Shown: positions 24,801 to 38,382, numbered from the stretch's first letter. The stretch is DNA of 64,000 bases from Enoplolaimus lenunculus (GCA_030248215.1 JASANG010000971.1:1-64000); one strand, 5' to 3'. The notes: generated from the sequence alone by a model not told the origin. Translations and numbers: made by a program.

Positions 24801-25582
24801 TTCTTCGCATTGGTCGAAACTAGTTGCAGCGTATTTTTCCCAGGTTATAGTAAGAAATGCGGAACGTGCTTGATATAAAATGTTTGAATGGAATCAATGT
24901 ACTTATTTAAAGTTCTGCACAGATAGCTGATGCAATCTCACAAAATAACGGTCCGCGACCACATTGAAAATGTTCCGTCATGTTTCAAGAAGCATTACAC
25001 TTCCACCATAACACGAGCAATTATGAGTTCAATGCTTCCAGTTAACTAAAGGTTATGTCGTTTTTGGTAGCATTCCGTGGAATATATAATGTGATTGCCA
25101 CATAAAACATTGCAGATATCGAGATAGCTCATTTCCTAATGCATTAAAAGATTGAAGCGTACGTATTGGCTCAGAATAATAATACGGTATCGGTTTAAGC
25201 TGGCGTTGCCAAATAAGATCAAATTTTTGGTGAAAAAGTTTGTTTATTAGCGCGCAAATTACATTTGGCGAAAATTCGGCGAATAAGTTTGATTGTGCTT
25301 GTTGATTTGTATGTTGCTCACGAGTTCGTGATGCCGAAACAGGCCCGTAGCCAGCACTCCCTGCTAGGGGGGGGGCTAAAAAAAGCCCAACGGGATGCTC
25401 ATTCAGCCGCACGCGCATGTCACTAATTTTATTTTTGTATAGTTCTAACGGATCTTTTCCGTTATCCTCCCAGCCCACGTTTGTCTAAAAAGGTGCGATT
25501 TTGAAAATTTCTGCATATCTAAACTTCTCATGAACTTCCCTGATCCATTCCACGCCTAAATTGGAATTTTTGAAAAATTCGA
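24801..25582. other. Unassigned stretch with an open minus-strand frame and a poly-G transposon end
   Basis: A 141-codon open stretch on minus (25,053-25,478) has no recognisable domain. Part of it crosses a GGCCCGTAGCCAGCACTCCC plus G9 segment that resembles DNA transposon ends elsewhere in the window (50,379; 56,898). I do not call a gene. Confidence 0.4.
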
Positions 25583-25936
25583 TTTTTAAGGTCCCGGGGT
25601 CACTTTTATAGGAATATAAAAATTGTAAACAGTTTGACACATTATATACCATTCAACGCATCTTGCGGAACTTAGTGCTATGGTGCAAAATCTTTTGCAA
25701 TCAGACGATTGGTTAACAAGTTATTGTCAAATAACTGACTTGGCGCGCTGCCAACGATTTGGGTTAGCGTCAAATCAGTTATTTGATTATAATTCGTTAA
25801 CCAATAGTATGATTGCAAAAGCTTTAACGCCATTGGACTCTACTCCACATGATGTATCGAATGTTATATATTTTGACATATTTTTGTCAAACAATGGCTT
25901 TGGGTCCCAAGAAGGGGACCTTGGGACCTTAAAAAT
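25583..25936. mobile_element. Long-inverted-repeat (foldback) element
   Basis: 354 bp whose two halves are inverted, diverged copies of each other. The left arm begins TTTTTAAGGTCCCGGGGTC and the right arm, on the opposite strand, TTTTTAAGGTCCCAAGGTCC. Both arms contain CTTTTGCAATCA and TTGGTTAAC in the same order, then AAATAACTGA. Arms are about 165 bp with a short loop, so the transcript would form one long hairpin. No coding capacity. Confidence 0.8.
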
Positions 25937-28781
25937 GTAGTTGCTAATACTGCTGTAGGAGTCAGCATTGCGAGTAGTGCTCTGGCAATATAGACCGAAT
26001 TTCATTTATGAAATTTTTTTATTTTCTAACGTCGGTAAACTTTCCCCCACTATTCTGTTATAATACTTTGTAGCCTTGTGCCAGTTGCCTAGATAAATAT
26101 ATTTCATATCAACACAACTCTATTTTCAAACTTTTCCGAAGATTTTAGATTATATAACGTATTATAGAAATCGTTTCAAAAATACCAAACACTTTTAGCG
26201 GTTCCAAAAACGGTCATAGTGATGCTAAAACAGTGTTTCGATAAACGCGACAAAGCGTTGACGTTAATAGCTTTTGTTGCATTATAGCGAAATGTTTTAT
26301 AGTTTCTAAGTTTGCAGAAAACGCAGTCAGATATTTTGCCTATACTGTGAAAAGTATGTAGAGTTTTATACTTCACAGACTTCTTTTCTTCGCGCGCACA
26401 ATTTGCACAAGGCAGTGTGTTCCAGATGTTGTCGTGAAAAATACTCACTGGGTTTCAATACGCAACTCAGGCCCATGGCCAACTAATTTGGCTAGAGGGG
26501 CTACAAATTTTTTCAGAAGAGACATGCAATGGTTTTCGCTGATTTTATTAAAAAGGTTGAAAAATTTCCAGGGGTTCAAACTTTTTCCAGTGGTGGGGCT
26601 TAGCCTTTGCTCATCATTTGGTTTGAGAAGCAGCGGTAAAATTGCGTCTACATTCCGTGTTATATATTATAAACGATGGCAAATTTTTAACGATTTCAGT
26701 GCTAAAGTTCAAAAAAGTTCGAAACACGATTTTGCCTTCAATCTCTTCATCACCCACCCATCAAGAAGTTAAATGGTATAATAAAGCATGATAGTTTGAA
26801 AATTAAATTACTTTAGTAGATGGGTCTGTGGAAGTTGGCAACACCTGTTTCCAGTCAAGTAATTATCATGTGACAGTTATTTGATATATAGTATTGATTA
26901 GGCTAATTAAAAAATAACTATTATAAATGATGAAAATTTTACAAACTTTTTGAACCTCAGTTTTTAATTACCGTCCGAGTTTTGGAAACTCAACTAAGGA
27001 AATCAGATTTTGCAAATTTTCGCAGGCCCAGGCTTGTTGTTAGCTCACCTTACAATGGGGCCAACAATTTAGGAGGGGCGCGCAAAGGTTTTGGATGACT
27101 CACAAGCAAGGTTGAAATTTTTCTAATAAGGCCAAATGGTGTTTAAAAGGTGAGACTAAGCTTCTCCTGATCCCCTCTGGCTACAGGACTGCGCTGGTCC
27201 GGTGCAAGTGAAAAATGAACAGCCCATAGCAGCAAAAAACAAAATCCAATATGAGATTGATACTATTGTGGTGCCATCGCTTGTCCTTGCTAAAATTGTT
27301 TTGGCCTATCTTTGAATTGTTGATGTGGCATTGCGGCTGGTTCACTTTTTGGACAACAAATAACACTGGCGAATAAAAATTCAATTACAGTTTATAAACA
27401 ACACTCAAACAGATATAAAACTACAACACTTGACACAGTCTAAACAGAGCTAATTTGTTTAGCAGTAGATGCATAAAGTTTCGAGCGGAGACACGCGATA
27501 TAAGTGAAAATACCAAGCGAGAGAAGCGAGCGAAAAGTCAAATGCAATGTTAATAATACTAAATCAAATACAAAATTGTAGAGCTGATCAATATTGGGGG
27601 GCAGGCCGGGGTGGTTGCCACCAGCGATTGGCAAGTGAACACAGCTAATTTGTTCACAGGGCACTCAGTCCGTCGGGTATTATACGAAAGCTTTTCGCAC
27701 TTAGAAGTATACAAAACTTTTCGGGGCGAATTTCAATGTCAAACTTGGGCCGCGTGACCGAGCAGCAAGCAGTAGACGCTGATTTCCCATGAGTGATCGA
27801 CTAAAGTGTTCTAGCTTAAAATACTGTCCGTGTCAGCGCTGTTATTTTTTTCGCCAATGACAAAAAGTTTAATTCACTTTCGCTGCGAGCTTATTGAGTG
27901 TGAACTTCGTCAATAAAATAACTTTGTTCAAGGTTCAAATTAATGAAGCTTGGCACGGCAAAAAATTATGACTTGGCATTGGCAAAGGTGTAAGTTCGGC
28001 GCATGGGAACGATTATGACCTGACAGGAACTGAACAAAAAATCAACTCACAGCGAGACGCTAGCAACGCATGGTAACAGAGTGCGAGTTTAAAATTGTTA
28101 CAAAGACACTATTCAGCAAAGTATTGAGAGGGTGCAAACGGATACCTACTAAAAATATTAACTGAAACGAAAACGGAGAACGTATAAAATATAAAATTTT
28201 CAAATGTTTTTCTGTATACAGAATTGAGGCTTGCAAATATTCACCAGGGCTTTTTAAAATTTTAAAGATAAACAGCGGATGTATATATCGAATTTTTTAA
28301 GATTTCAGACAGTTTAGAACAATTGCAGCATATCCGTAAGAAAAACTTGCGATATATAAGTTATTTATAACTAATTTCGAACTTAAAAATAACGCAATTT
28401 TAGTTTTATTCAACGGAAACGAAAACTGATACCAAATTTTACTGGAAAAGGAAACGGATACCCAGTTACACCGTAAATAACAGTCTTTTTCTTATAAATT
28501 TGGTCATTATTAATTAAAGGGGAATGCCCTATGGTTTAAATTAACTGCCTTCTTCAGGCGACTGAACAAGGCTAGTATTCATATAACCGCACTTTTGTAC
28601 GATGCGCGTGCGGCTATAGCAGCGACGCGTCGAGCTTCCACGCCGTAGGTTATGGGTTAGCAATCTTCCACCATGATATTTTCGTTTCGCTACAATGACC
28701 TTCATCAACTTGTCAAATATGGGGTAACAGTCCCACTGGTAACATAAAATTTTTGTTTTCCTGTTTCAAAAAATAGTTTCT
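25937..28781. other. Intergenic stretch, nothing recognised
   Basis: AT-rich with no supported frame or clear repeat boundary. A weak tRNA-like segment at about 28,605-28,665 (GTGCGGCTATAGCAGCGAC...) lacks a convincing B box. Confidence 0.45.
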
Positions 28782-29100
28782 AGTGCGAAAATTTTTCGCC
28801 AATTTTGAGTTATGTTTTTCAGGGGGGCTGCCGCCTCCCTTGCATCACATGCAATTTGAAAAGATACTAAGCAGGATTGGAGTTGCCATCGTTCAATGCC
28901 GATGCGCTTTGCATTTTATTATTGAAAGAGCTATAATTACTGCATTTGTTTTGAACTGTTTTGGCGTGTAAGTATGAGGAGCGCTTAATGTGGGGGGGGG
29001 GCTTGGGGGCGGGAGCCCTCCGTCCTGCTTTGTATCCTTTCACATCGCAGGAAACTTAGGGGGCGGCAGCCCCCTGAAAACGAAATTTTTGCGGAGGGAG
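28782..29100. mobile_element. MITE with GGGGGCTGCCGCC inverted ends
   Basis: About 320 bp. The left end reads AGTGCGAAAATTTTTCGCC and, inside it, TTTTTCAGGGGGGCTGCCGC. The right end on the opposite strand reads CTCCGCAAAAATTTCG, then TTTTCAGGGGGCTGCCGCC. The inverted arms are about 60 bp. The interior contains a G9 run. Superfamily not determined. Confidence 0.65.
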
Positions 29101-29627
29101 AAACTTTTTACTATGGATGGGAAACTACAAAAGTGCCCATTAAAACAATTGAATATATAAGTTACAACAAAGTTACAGCCAGCACACAAGATAAAATATT
29201 TTTTGCGAATTAGCAACAACAATTTATATGAGGTTTGAACAGTTACTAATTTAGCACTGTATAACCAAACCCAGTTGTATTTGGTAACCAAAACTAAACT
29301 TTTTTAGACTTGTTTGTGCCAAGACTTCCACTGCTTATATTTTATCGTATTCTTTTAAATAGTTTCGTTTGGAGAAAAAATATGCGAAAGTTAAAAATTG
29401 TAACAAAAATGTAAATTGATTTGACTGATTAAAATCAGATCTGGAATTGCACTAAAAATTAGGCCAAATACTTTATATAAACCGGTTTAAGATCCATGTA
29501 ATACTGAAAAAAATTCATTGTGTTGGGTAGCCCAATTTTCAACCGGCCCATTGGGCAAATGCCCGGTGCTCACGCGAGATAGTCAATCCACCTAAACAAT
29601 AATATTTTGTTACTTAATGACAAACAT

Positions 29628-32600
29628 TCATAACTTAGCAACACGACTAGCTCCTGCAGCTCCTTTGTTGATCTGGCACTGAGTCGGTACATCAAACGCT
29701 GGGTTTCGATCAAAAAAACCGACTGGTTTTAGTGAAAATCCTGCGTAAACCGTCGGCATAATAGGAAAGTCCTCAGGGCGCGGAACATGAGTGACCCCAA
29801 ATGTATACCACAAGACGCAATCTTCGTTGGCGATGACTCGGTTTTGTTGGGTCCACACTGGCAGTCCTGTGTCCGTTTTGGATTGATTTGGAAACTCTCC
29901 GGTGCAGAAATACTCTGATTCGCTGAACGGGGTCACCCAAACGTGATGATCTACAAATCGAGCTCGTTTCCGCCACCAAGAATCCGGAGAAGCATAGGGA
30001 ACCGTATTAACGCCAGGAATTAGCTGATAAGCGACTGGCATTCCGACAAAGTTGTGTCGATTCTCGTTGCTAATGTGCCACGTGCGCGATGTTTCCACGT
30101 TCAAATTTGATTTTGCTTCTAATTCTGTTGTATATGGTGTTTTCTTTGCATAAAATGCATTTGCAAGCGGATTTTCGTCTGTTCCACCGCCTTCCAATGG
30201 TACGACATCAACCTGAGATACCGTGTTCTGTGCACCGTCCACTGCGAAATCAAGTCGGAAATTAAAAAAATGTTGATGATTTGGAGCATAAAGTTGAGGC
30301 GCCACAAGATTGCCATACTTTGGTGGAATCGGATCTTCAGGACGTCGAGCTCCAACCGACAGAAATCCAGTCATTTTGACTTCAAATTCAATCGCCCCAT
30401 CTTGATAAAAATACCAATAAAATCCATAATCATAATTGCCAACGCCTGCAAAACTTGACAAAACCAGCCGCCGTGAGCGTCGCACTTCAACGCTTCCTGA
30501 ATGTCGATCGAAATGTTTCCACAAAATGCCAAAATCTTCTTCGTGTAAACAAATCGCATTTTCAATCCGCCATCCGTCACCGCGAGAGGTCACTAGGTCG
30601 CCGTCAAAATACTTGATCTCTCCTAAGCAATCGCAACCCAACCGTAAACTGGTAGCACAAAGACCAATCCCGTATTCGCCAACATCAAACGCATTTTTCT
30701 GCGCTTGTTGAGTTTGTGGATCGCCATATGGAACTACCATGTCTGAAACACCTGCCCGAAACAAAACTGGACGACCTTCGTAACGTACATCGTGGAGCAA
30801 TAATCCTTCTCGGCCGGTGAACCCAATCACAAATGACCATTTTTGCCACAATACATGTTTCTGTTTAACCTGAAACCAAAATTCATATAATTAAGTTAGA
30901 GTTTATACTAATCCAAGCGAACTGCTTCTGCATAGTAGAGTTCACAGATGAAATCGACATGTTTAAATCCAGGAATAAATTGTATTGAAAGATTATAGAC
31001 AAAAATAGCGTCGGATTGTCTCCTTAATAGCCTGCAAGCGTATTAAAATGCGTTAGCCTATAAATTCAATTCTGTCGTGCCATGATTCGTCTTGTCGCAA
31101 GATATTGTCGACGTCGCAACTCGTCGACCAGCATCTTGTCATAAGACATCTCATATAGCCTTGAGTAGGATGTGCGTAAGAATTTATTACCCGACAGTCG
31201 CTTTACCCACGCAAACAAGAGTTTCTTTACCTGCTGTATACCCGCGCGAAGAGATCTAGTCACGAGCCACCTTTTACCCGCAACTCAAGTTTACACCAGT
31301 AAAATAAAGATAGCAGGTGATTTGCACTTTAATGAAGTTGCGTTATAGCTTCAATGAATTTTCCGAACGAAAGTTTACTAGAAACAACAAAATTTAATTT
31401 CAAACCCGACTAAATAAGGTAAGGGACGCTGTTGACCAGAAATAAAACTGACAATAGTGTATGTTTTTCACCTTACAACTGAAAGTTTGCCGCTGATAAA
31501 AACCATGAATTGTTTAACCGCGTGATAAAAAATTTTTTCCGGCGGGTAAACCAGCGCCTAAAATTCTTTACGTGACCCGCGTTTACCCGCGGCTAATTGC
31601 CGGTACCCGCGGCTAAAGTCCCACTCTATACCCAACAATTATTTGCCCCGCGGGTAAAGTCCCACTCTGATATACCCAACAATTATTTGCCCCGCGGGTA
31701 AATTCCCACTCTGATATACCCAACAATTATTTGCCCCGCGGGTAAAGTCCCACTCTGATATACCTAACAATTATTTGCCCCACGGGTAAAGTCCCACTCT
31801 GATATACCTAACAATTATTTGCCCCGCGGGTAAAGTCCCACTCTGATATACCTAACAATTATTTGCCCCGCGGGTAAAGTCCCACTCTGATATACGCAAC
31901 AATTATTTGCCCCGCGGGTAAAGTCCCACTCTGATATACCCAATAATTGTTTTCAAACAGATCTGGACTTAAGATTGGACATTTGTCTTGTTAAAACTTG
32001 CCGTAAATTTATGATGTATACAAGTATATAAACAAAAGATAACTAACTTGAAATACCCCCACTCACTAGATAATGGTCGCTTTATCATTGGTATTATAAT
32101 GTTACCTGAAAACTAGGTCCATTCGACTGAACAATCTCTAGCGGTTTTACATCTGGTCGCACATCCGACATTTTGGAAGCTCGATGATTTGACTCGTGTT
32201 CCGGCGGAAGCGGCCATTTCCCATAATCGTCAACACGGATTACCTTGGCTTGATTTAAATCTACAATTGGCCGAAGTCCTTCGATCGGATAGGCGTACGG
32301 ATTTTCCGAATTTGGATCTTTGAAAAAACAAATCGGCCTTAACAGCCGTGTGCCAGCGTCGCGGTCATCACCGTAGAACCCAGCGCTCCATGGTTCAACA
32401 ATTAAATTGCGTAAACTCGCTATAGGATGGTTCCCATAGTGTTCTGCGAGTTTCGCAGCAAATTCTCGACTTTCATTTACAATACGCACACATTCGAGCA
32501 TTTCGTCAATTGTAAGCATTGGTTGAACGCCAGGAATAATTTCAGTGCTTACAACTGAATGTTTACGTAAATCAACGCGGACTTTTGAACATAAATTTCG

Positions 32601-32813
32601 ACTGTTGTCAAACAGTACAGCATTCGCTTCACGTGGGAACCCTTCGTTCCCAGAATTACTTCCAGTCCAAGAGTACACAAATTGTTTAGCAGGCTCACGA
32701 AGCGATAGCGTTGAAATTCGTGTTGTTGCAGTGAGGAGACCTTCAGAGCGTATAATGGACACCGCTGATGTCAATTCTTCTGCTGTTAACGGTTCTAATG
32801 GATGCGTAGCCAT
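29628..32813 (-). CDS. Copper amine oxidase, copy 1 (intact, two exons)
   Basis: Exon 1 is 32,813-32,106 (236 codons, ATGGCTACGCATCC start) and exon 2 is 30,869-29,628 (413 codons plus TGA). The intron has CAG|GTAACA and TTTCAG|GTT borders, phase 0. The 649-aa protein oxidises primary amines to aldehydes with H2O2 and ammonia release. Exon 1 carries the N2/N3-type domains. Exon 2 is the catalytic domain, with base Asp298 (NAFDVGEYG), topaquinone precursor Tyr382 in NYDY, and copper ligands His434/His436 (NHQH) and His597 (VTHVPRPEDFP). Length and residue spacing match short bacterial, fungal and plant-type enzymes such as that of Arthrobacter, not the secreted or anchored vertebrate type. No signal peptide is visible, and the chain ends AKL, a PTS1-type peroxisomal signal. 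The gene is head to head with copy 2. Confidence 0.94.
31180..31960 (-). mobile_element. hAT-like ACCCGCGGGTAA element in the intron of amine oxidase copy 1
   Basis: Related to the element at 51,495-51,980: both contain CGGGTAAA / TTTACCCGC motifs, TTTATTTCTGGTCA-type interior sequence and the terminus CCCACTCTGA. The left limit is approximate. At its right end the terminus has been amplified into the 44-bp array at 31,618-31,950. Confidence 0.6.
31618..31950. repeat. 44-bp minisatellite, about 7.5 units
   Basis: Period 44 measured between successive TATACCCAACAATTATT anchors (31,627, 31,671, 31,715 ...). Each unit contains GCCCCGCGGGTAAAGTCCCA then CTCTGATATACCCAACAATT. On the minus strand this includes CAGAGTGGGACTTTACCCGC, which looks like a hAT-type terminus. 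The array is inside the single intron of amine oxidase copy 1. Confidence 0.95.
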
Positions 32814-33832
32814 TGGTATTAAAATCACTTGTTAATGTTTTATGAAATGAAATTTGAAAGTTTGCTATTGAAAATTACGATAAATATAATCCCTACGGTT
32901 CAGTTACGCCTATGTTTAAGTCTGAGCCCTAAGTGTGAAGGTAAAGTGTGCACGGGCCGAAATATTACTTAAATCACTCGGAGGATAGTTAGCAAAAGCG
33001 TGTATTAAAGCATATTCTTGATGCAATTTGTACTGACGCCTTTAGGGAACGTTTGGTCAATGTTAACTTGAAGGCACACCAAATCAGTCTAAGCCTGAAT
33101 GGCGCCGGAAGGCGCCGATTTCATTGAACGTGTAGCGGACCCTAACACTATCAGTATTATTGTTTCTCAGTGGTCAGGTCCCCGCAATTGACATGGAGAG
33201 AAAGTTTTGAAATAAAGATTTCTGCAGGAAAAATAGTTTGGACTTTAAACGGCATAGTTAGCATTAATGTTAATAAAACGATGTCTTATAGGTGTGGTTG
33301 CTATTAATGGTTGAAGGCACCTCAAAATAAACCTTTTTGGGATTGGTTGGTGTTATTAAAAGGTTAACTTCTTCCAAATATTTTATAGCTTCTATTTCAC
33401 CTCTTTGTTAAACATCGTTCGAAAATCATTTACCCGCATCTGATTTGTCAAAACAATTTGTGACCATCAACTTGTTACAAAATATCGGCGGCTCGATGAT
33501 TTGTCACTCAACATTATACTTAGCGTAGAATTTATGGTTCAGATTACCGTTACGCGTAGGCTTTAGGACATGGCCGACAAGTCTCGAATTGCCGTTAGTA
33601 TAGGTTACATGTTCTGTCAGCTTATGCAATTTTAAACACTACACACTGATAATGAAATAAAGCGATACAATTGTAATTGAAAACAAAGGCACCACACATG
33701 GCTCGCATTTCTCCCATCACAAAATGGTGAGGCCTCGGGCTTCTGGGGCGCATCATGACATGAGCACAAATTGTTCTTTGATTGTATATACATTTCCGTC
33801 GTTCAGCGCAAAACATTGGCCAATCTAAAGTA

Positions 33833-33975
33833 CAGGGGCGGAACAGTATTAAAGCATTTTCCTAAGCCTAAGCCTAAACCTAAGCATAAGAATGAGTTTA
33901 TTCCTAAGCCTAAACCTAAGCTATGCCTAAAGCCAAGCAAAAAATAGTCTAAGACTTAAGCTGGACCGCCGTTTT
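33833..33975 (-). mobile_element. TTAGGC-bearing hAT-like MITE, inverted copy
   Basis: Starts CAGGGGCGGAACAGT and carries CCTAAGCCTAAGCCTAAACC, then ATTCCTAAGCCTAAACCTAA and AAGCAAAAAATAGTCTAAG. It is the reverse-strand equivalent of 24,641-24,800. The far end is truncated at about 33,970. Confidence 0.65.
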
Positions 33976-35069
33976 CAACATAGAATATACAGTTAGCGCT
34001 GATGGATTCAAGCATGTCATACGGTTTTGACTCAACACTGCAGCCCCAACAAAGTTTTTCTGAAACTGTAGCGTATGTCAAATTTATACGCTTGAAAAAT
34101 TTCGCCTTCGCGCTATTGCAAAGTTATCTGCAATACAAATTTTACGGCGCGTTTAGAAAATCTAAAAATCAAACCCTTCTAGCGAACCTATTACAAAACT
34201 TTACTTTGTATTGGAGATTAAATGTAAAAAAATTTGGCTTGCTGTTAGCTTGCTTCGCGCGTGCAGGTTTCATTACCGTATCAATTGTTTTTGCCTTCTG
34301 ATAATTATGACATTGTTTGCATATATTTCCAAAATTGATGGGCGCAAAAACATTTATGTTGAGATTGACTATATATTATGCATAAATGCGATAGCCCTGG
34401 CTTATCCATAAAACTTTCATCAATATGAGCAACTGTACACACTTGTTTCATTAAACAGCCGACAATAACAACAAAAAACCGCATATGCGACGAACAAACA
34501 AAGCAATATACGCAACTGTATTTTATTTTGAGTGGTATATATAGGTATATTTGAAAACGCATTAAACATAGATATTGTGCATTTATACGCATACTGCAGT
34601 CAAAAGTTAAAAAACAATGCAAAACCACAGCACTGAATTTATTTGTAAAATGGCTTATCGGAAAAAATAAGATTTATGCACAAAAACACTGGTGAATCCA
34701 AGGCGTTACCCAGGACGTTGCCGCCCCGAGCCATACGGTCAAGATGACAACTTTTAGGAGGGACGATGAGCCCCTCTTGCCCCCTCCGGTTACTGTCTCG
34801 TTAACCGTTCCGTGTTAACTATTTGACCTTTATTACCAAGACGAAACTTCAGTTTAACGGCTCGACTCGGCCTCCTAGTATCTAAAGTGTTCAGTTTCTC
34901 ATTCTCCCGATTTGCAGAACCTATAATTTACATGGGCAATTGAACCGTTGATTAAGCTAAACTTGAACATTGTACATGTCTGAGTAAGGACTATGTTGTT
35001 TTAAACGTGCCGATGTTAAAGTAAGCTATTGCAATGATGCCATTGTTACATTTAGGGCCGCAACAGCAG

Positions 35070-35165
35070 ATTAAACATATTCCTAAGCCTAGCCTAAGCC
35101 TAAGCCTATGCCTAAGCCTACACAAAAAATGTAGTCTAGAATGTAAGCCTACTTTTACAGACCCA
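35070..35165 (-). mobile_element. TTAGGC-bearing MITE fragment
   Basis: Run of CCTAAGCCTAGCCTAAGCCT followed by ACAAAAAATGTAGTCTAGAA, the same internal order as at 33,833-33,975. Termini not recognised. Confidence 0.55.
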
Positions 35166-35999
35166 CCAAAAACCGGGACGGCTCTAACAGTAACATGGCC
35201 GCAATGATTGTCTGTTGAATTGTTCACTACAATAGGGAGGGAGTAAGTAAACGCCTTGCTTGCTATTAAACACCTTGTATATAAATAATTTTTAGATGCA
35301 CTGGAGCAGTTATTAGAAGAACCCAGGTTTCTTTTTCGTTTCAGCCCACACTATCAATGGCGATATTCAATAAAATATAAAATAACTATCACAATAATCA
35401 ACTAGTATGCAAACTAGTTGGTTGCGAAAAATTTTTGTGTCTAGCGATTTCTAAGTACAGAACTTAGGTTTCCCACCTGTGACAATCCCAAAGTCAGTGA
35501 GGCAAAACTGCTTATCATTTACTATGAATCGAATCGCACTTTTATGTGTATGATTAAAAAGGGTACCAACGGATCGTGCATCCGATACAAGGGTGTAGCC
35601 ATAGGGGGCAAGGGGGCCATGGCCCCCAATGGATTTGGAAAATTTCATTTTTGAAAAAATTGAAACTAACATGTCCTGTTCGTTTCACTCTCACTCAATA
35701 GTTGTTGATGTTTTCCTATTAAACGAACTGATATTGCTTTAGTGGAATATGTACCAAAATTTATTTTCTCACGCGTTGTCTGTAGTGATTGGCTTTGTAC
35801 CGTGTAATTTGATCAAGAACTGTTGTATAAAACCAAAGCACGCAGTACTGCTAGTTTCATTTATTTATCGCTGTTTACAAATAACGGCAATTCGTTGCAT
35901 TATCCGAGATCAGGTAAGGGTGATTTTTCATATAAAAGACATTAAATAACATTATTAAACTATGTTATGAAGACATACTGATGAATGCTTGCGTTGATC

Positions 36000-36175
36000 G
36001 CCTGAAAGAGCATTACCGGCGGAAGCGCCACCCCCAAATTCCAATCGGGCGGCCGACCCTTGGGGCTGTCCATTTTGGCTTTTCGCTTACCACGGAGTTG
36101 TTGAGTTGTAAAACATTTTATTGGGGGCCACTTTGGATCTGCTTAGAGGGCAAACTATCTTAACGCCGGCCCTGT
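36000..36175. mobile_element. hAT-like MITE fragment ending in GCCGGCCCTG
   Basis: The right end on the opposite strand is CAGGGCCGGCGTTAAGATAG, a hAT-type terminus. The left part begins TTACCGGCGGAAGCGCCACC. No target duplication was found. Confidence 0.45.
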
Positions 36176-37644
36176 GAACGAGCTGATTTGGTTTGTCTCC
36201 GTCTGATTTAAACCACTGCAACAGAGATTCTATTGAATGTCACCTTTCTCACAAATTATAGATACATGAGACCTTTTACGTTCCACGGAGAAAGAACCAT
36301 ATTCAAATAGAATTAAACAATAAACCCGGTAATTGGCGAACTAGAGCTATCGGGTCATGAACGTAGCCAAAATTTTTGTTTGGAGAAGGTCACACAAATA
36401 CTTTAAATATATAGTGTGTTAATCAATTTTCATCAATTCAATTATTATTTTCAAAATAAAACGGTAGTTGTGTTTGTTTAGATGTTGAGATCGAGAGAAT
36501 TTTTATGTAACCAAAGTATGATCAGAGTAAAATTGCAAAATTCCGATTCCGATTGATTGTGCAATCGAAATCGGAATTGGAACTCGTTTTGAATCGGAAT
36601 TCTAAAAAGTAGCTTTAGCTAAGCCCAAGCAAAAAATCATTCTTAACGTTTAAGCCTACACTACTGCGGTCCTGCGAGAAACCACACTAATAGAAACATG
36701 GGCTTATGTTTGTACGATTAATTTTAAACTTGTAGAGAAGCTCGCTGATATGTGTAGTTGATCAGCTGATTTGCGATGCCAAGATGTTAATATCACCTAC
36801 TCCGCGTACTTGAAGTGAGCACATTTTGCAAATTTTGAAAAAACTGGAATTATTGCTGCGGCAGGACTTATAACTGTCGAATCATTAGACTTCACAATGA
36901 AATTTTGTTACATGATAACCACTGGACTTCTCCTTCAATTTTTATTTAACAACTTCGCCTAGATAGCGTTCTGTATATTTAGACTGTGTCAGTATAATGA
37001 AATTCGCAAGGGACGATTGACCACACTTCCGGTACCGAGGATGTACGAAAACCAATAGGGTTGAGGTCGATGGGTCAATATTAGAAAATACCATGGTGTT
37101 GTGAGCAGCTTAGTATACATACGAGCCACGATTTCGTTGTATGTGAGCCGAGTCGCGCGTGTCAATGTAGCCTCAAATAGGGAAGTCCCTCACAATCAAG
37201 GGACATCTTACAAAGTATCTAAATGCTGAATATTATCAGCAAATTTTTGATTTATGGTTTAATACTAAATGCACGTCTGTCTCTTCCCAAACTCAAGATA
37301 GTGACAACCAGACAACTATCCAATCGATAAGTGCCCAAACGCGACAATTGCCCTATCCAAAAGTGTAAATGAGGATACTAAGTATATACTAGAAGACCGT
37401 GCCGCAAAAAATGTGGTTGCTCTTTCGTGTCACCAAACAAAGTTTTATGTGCAATTTTATGGCAATTCCGTTGGTGAAATTATTTGAAAGGTGTGACATT
37501 CGGTGAGTTTGTTTTAAATCAGTAATTATTACTCAAAATGACCGAAATTCCAAAAAAGGGGCCAAACACTATTTGACAACACGTTATAAATTATGTATTG
37601 TTCGTAAGCAGCTGTTAATTTAATATGATTTTGGATGAATGAAT

Positions 37645-37715
37645 TTTGTTTCACCTCCGCTCCGGCTGGTATATTTTCCACCTCTGATTGCATGCTGAGT
37701 GGTCCTTAAAGTTTA
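37645..37715. repeat. Dispersed CCGGTTCCGG-type repeat, copy 2
   Basis: TTTCACCTCCGCTCCGGCTG followed by TTTTCCACCTCTGATTGCAT matches the copies at 5,255-5,335 and 57,715-57,920. Confidence 0.5.
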
Positions 37716-38267
37716 TGTCGCGCTGACCATATATATATGGCTTTCAGTTAAATGACTAGTTTGTAGTAAACTTTCGTGTCAAATTCTTAGAAGATTTTTC
37801 GTTTGACTAGTCCATTTTCTATGTCGCGTGTTATTTTCCTGCCATTACTAAGTTAGTTCATATCGTTTTTCTTTTTCGCAACTAATGTTTATAACTTGGA
37901 GGTAAAAATAACTAAAATGTCGTAGCCTTGAAACATTAAAGTTATTTTTAAGCAGAATACAGTTTTGGTAGTTAACCGTTTTCGTGTGCTTGAGTTATGT
38001 AACCCTGATTATTTTGTAAACCTGACGGTTTTCTGCAACGAATTTAATACTATAAATTTGCTGACCATGTGTTAATACTAAAAACCAGTTTTGGAAATAT
38101 GTAAAAAACCAGCCAACTTTTCCATCCAATGTTGCATTATGGGCCCGATAAATTGAATCAATTTGTACGTTCACTTGGATAATTGTCCTGCAGATATATT
38201 ATTGAATATTGTCACATGTAACATTTTTTAATTTTCAGTATACATACAAACGTGTGAAATACACTTA

Positions 38268-38382
38268 GAGCTGTTTTTGGCTTATGATTATGCTTAGAGT
38301 AGGAGGATTAAGTTTAGGCTTGCGCATAGGTTTCGGCTTAGGCTTAGGTTAGATTTTGTCGTCGGTTTAGGCTTGATATGAG
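38268..38382 (+). mobile_element. TTAGGC-bearing MITE fragment
   Basis: Contains GTTTAGGCTTGCGCATAGGT and CGGCTTAGGCTTAGGTTAGA. Ends not recognisable. Confidence 0.5.

Noticed and set aside
25053-25478. 141-codon open frame on the minus strand
   Set aside because: No recognisable domain, crosses a poly-G transposon end, and has no splice or promoter context.
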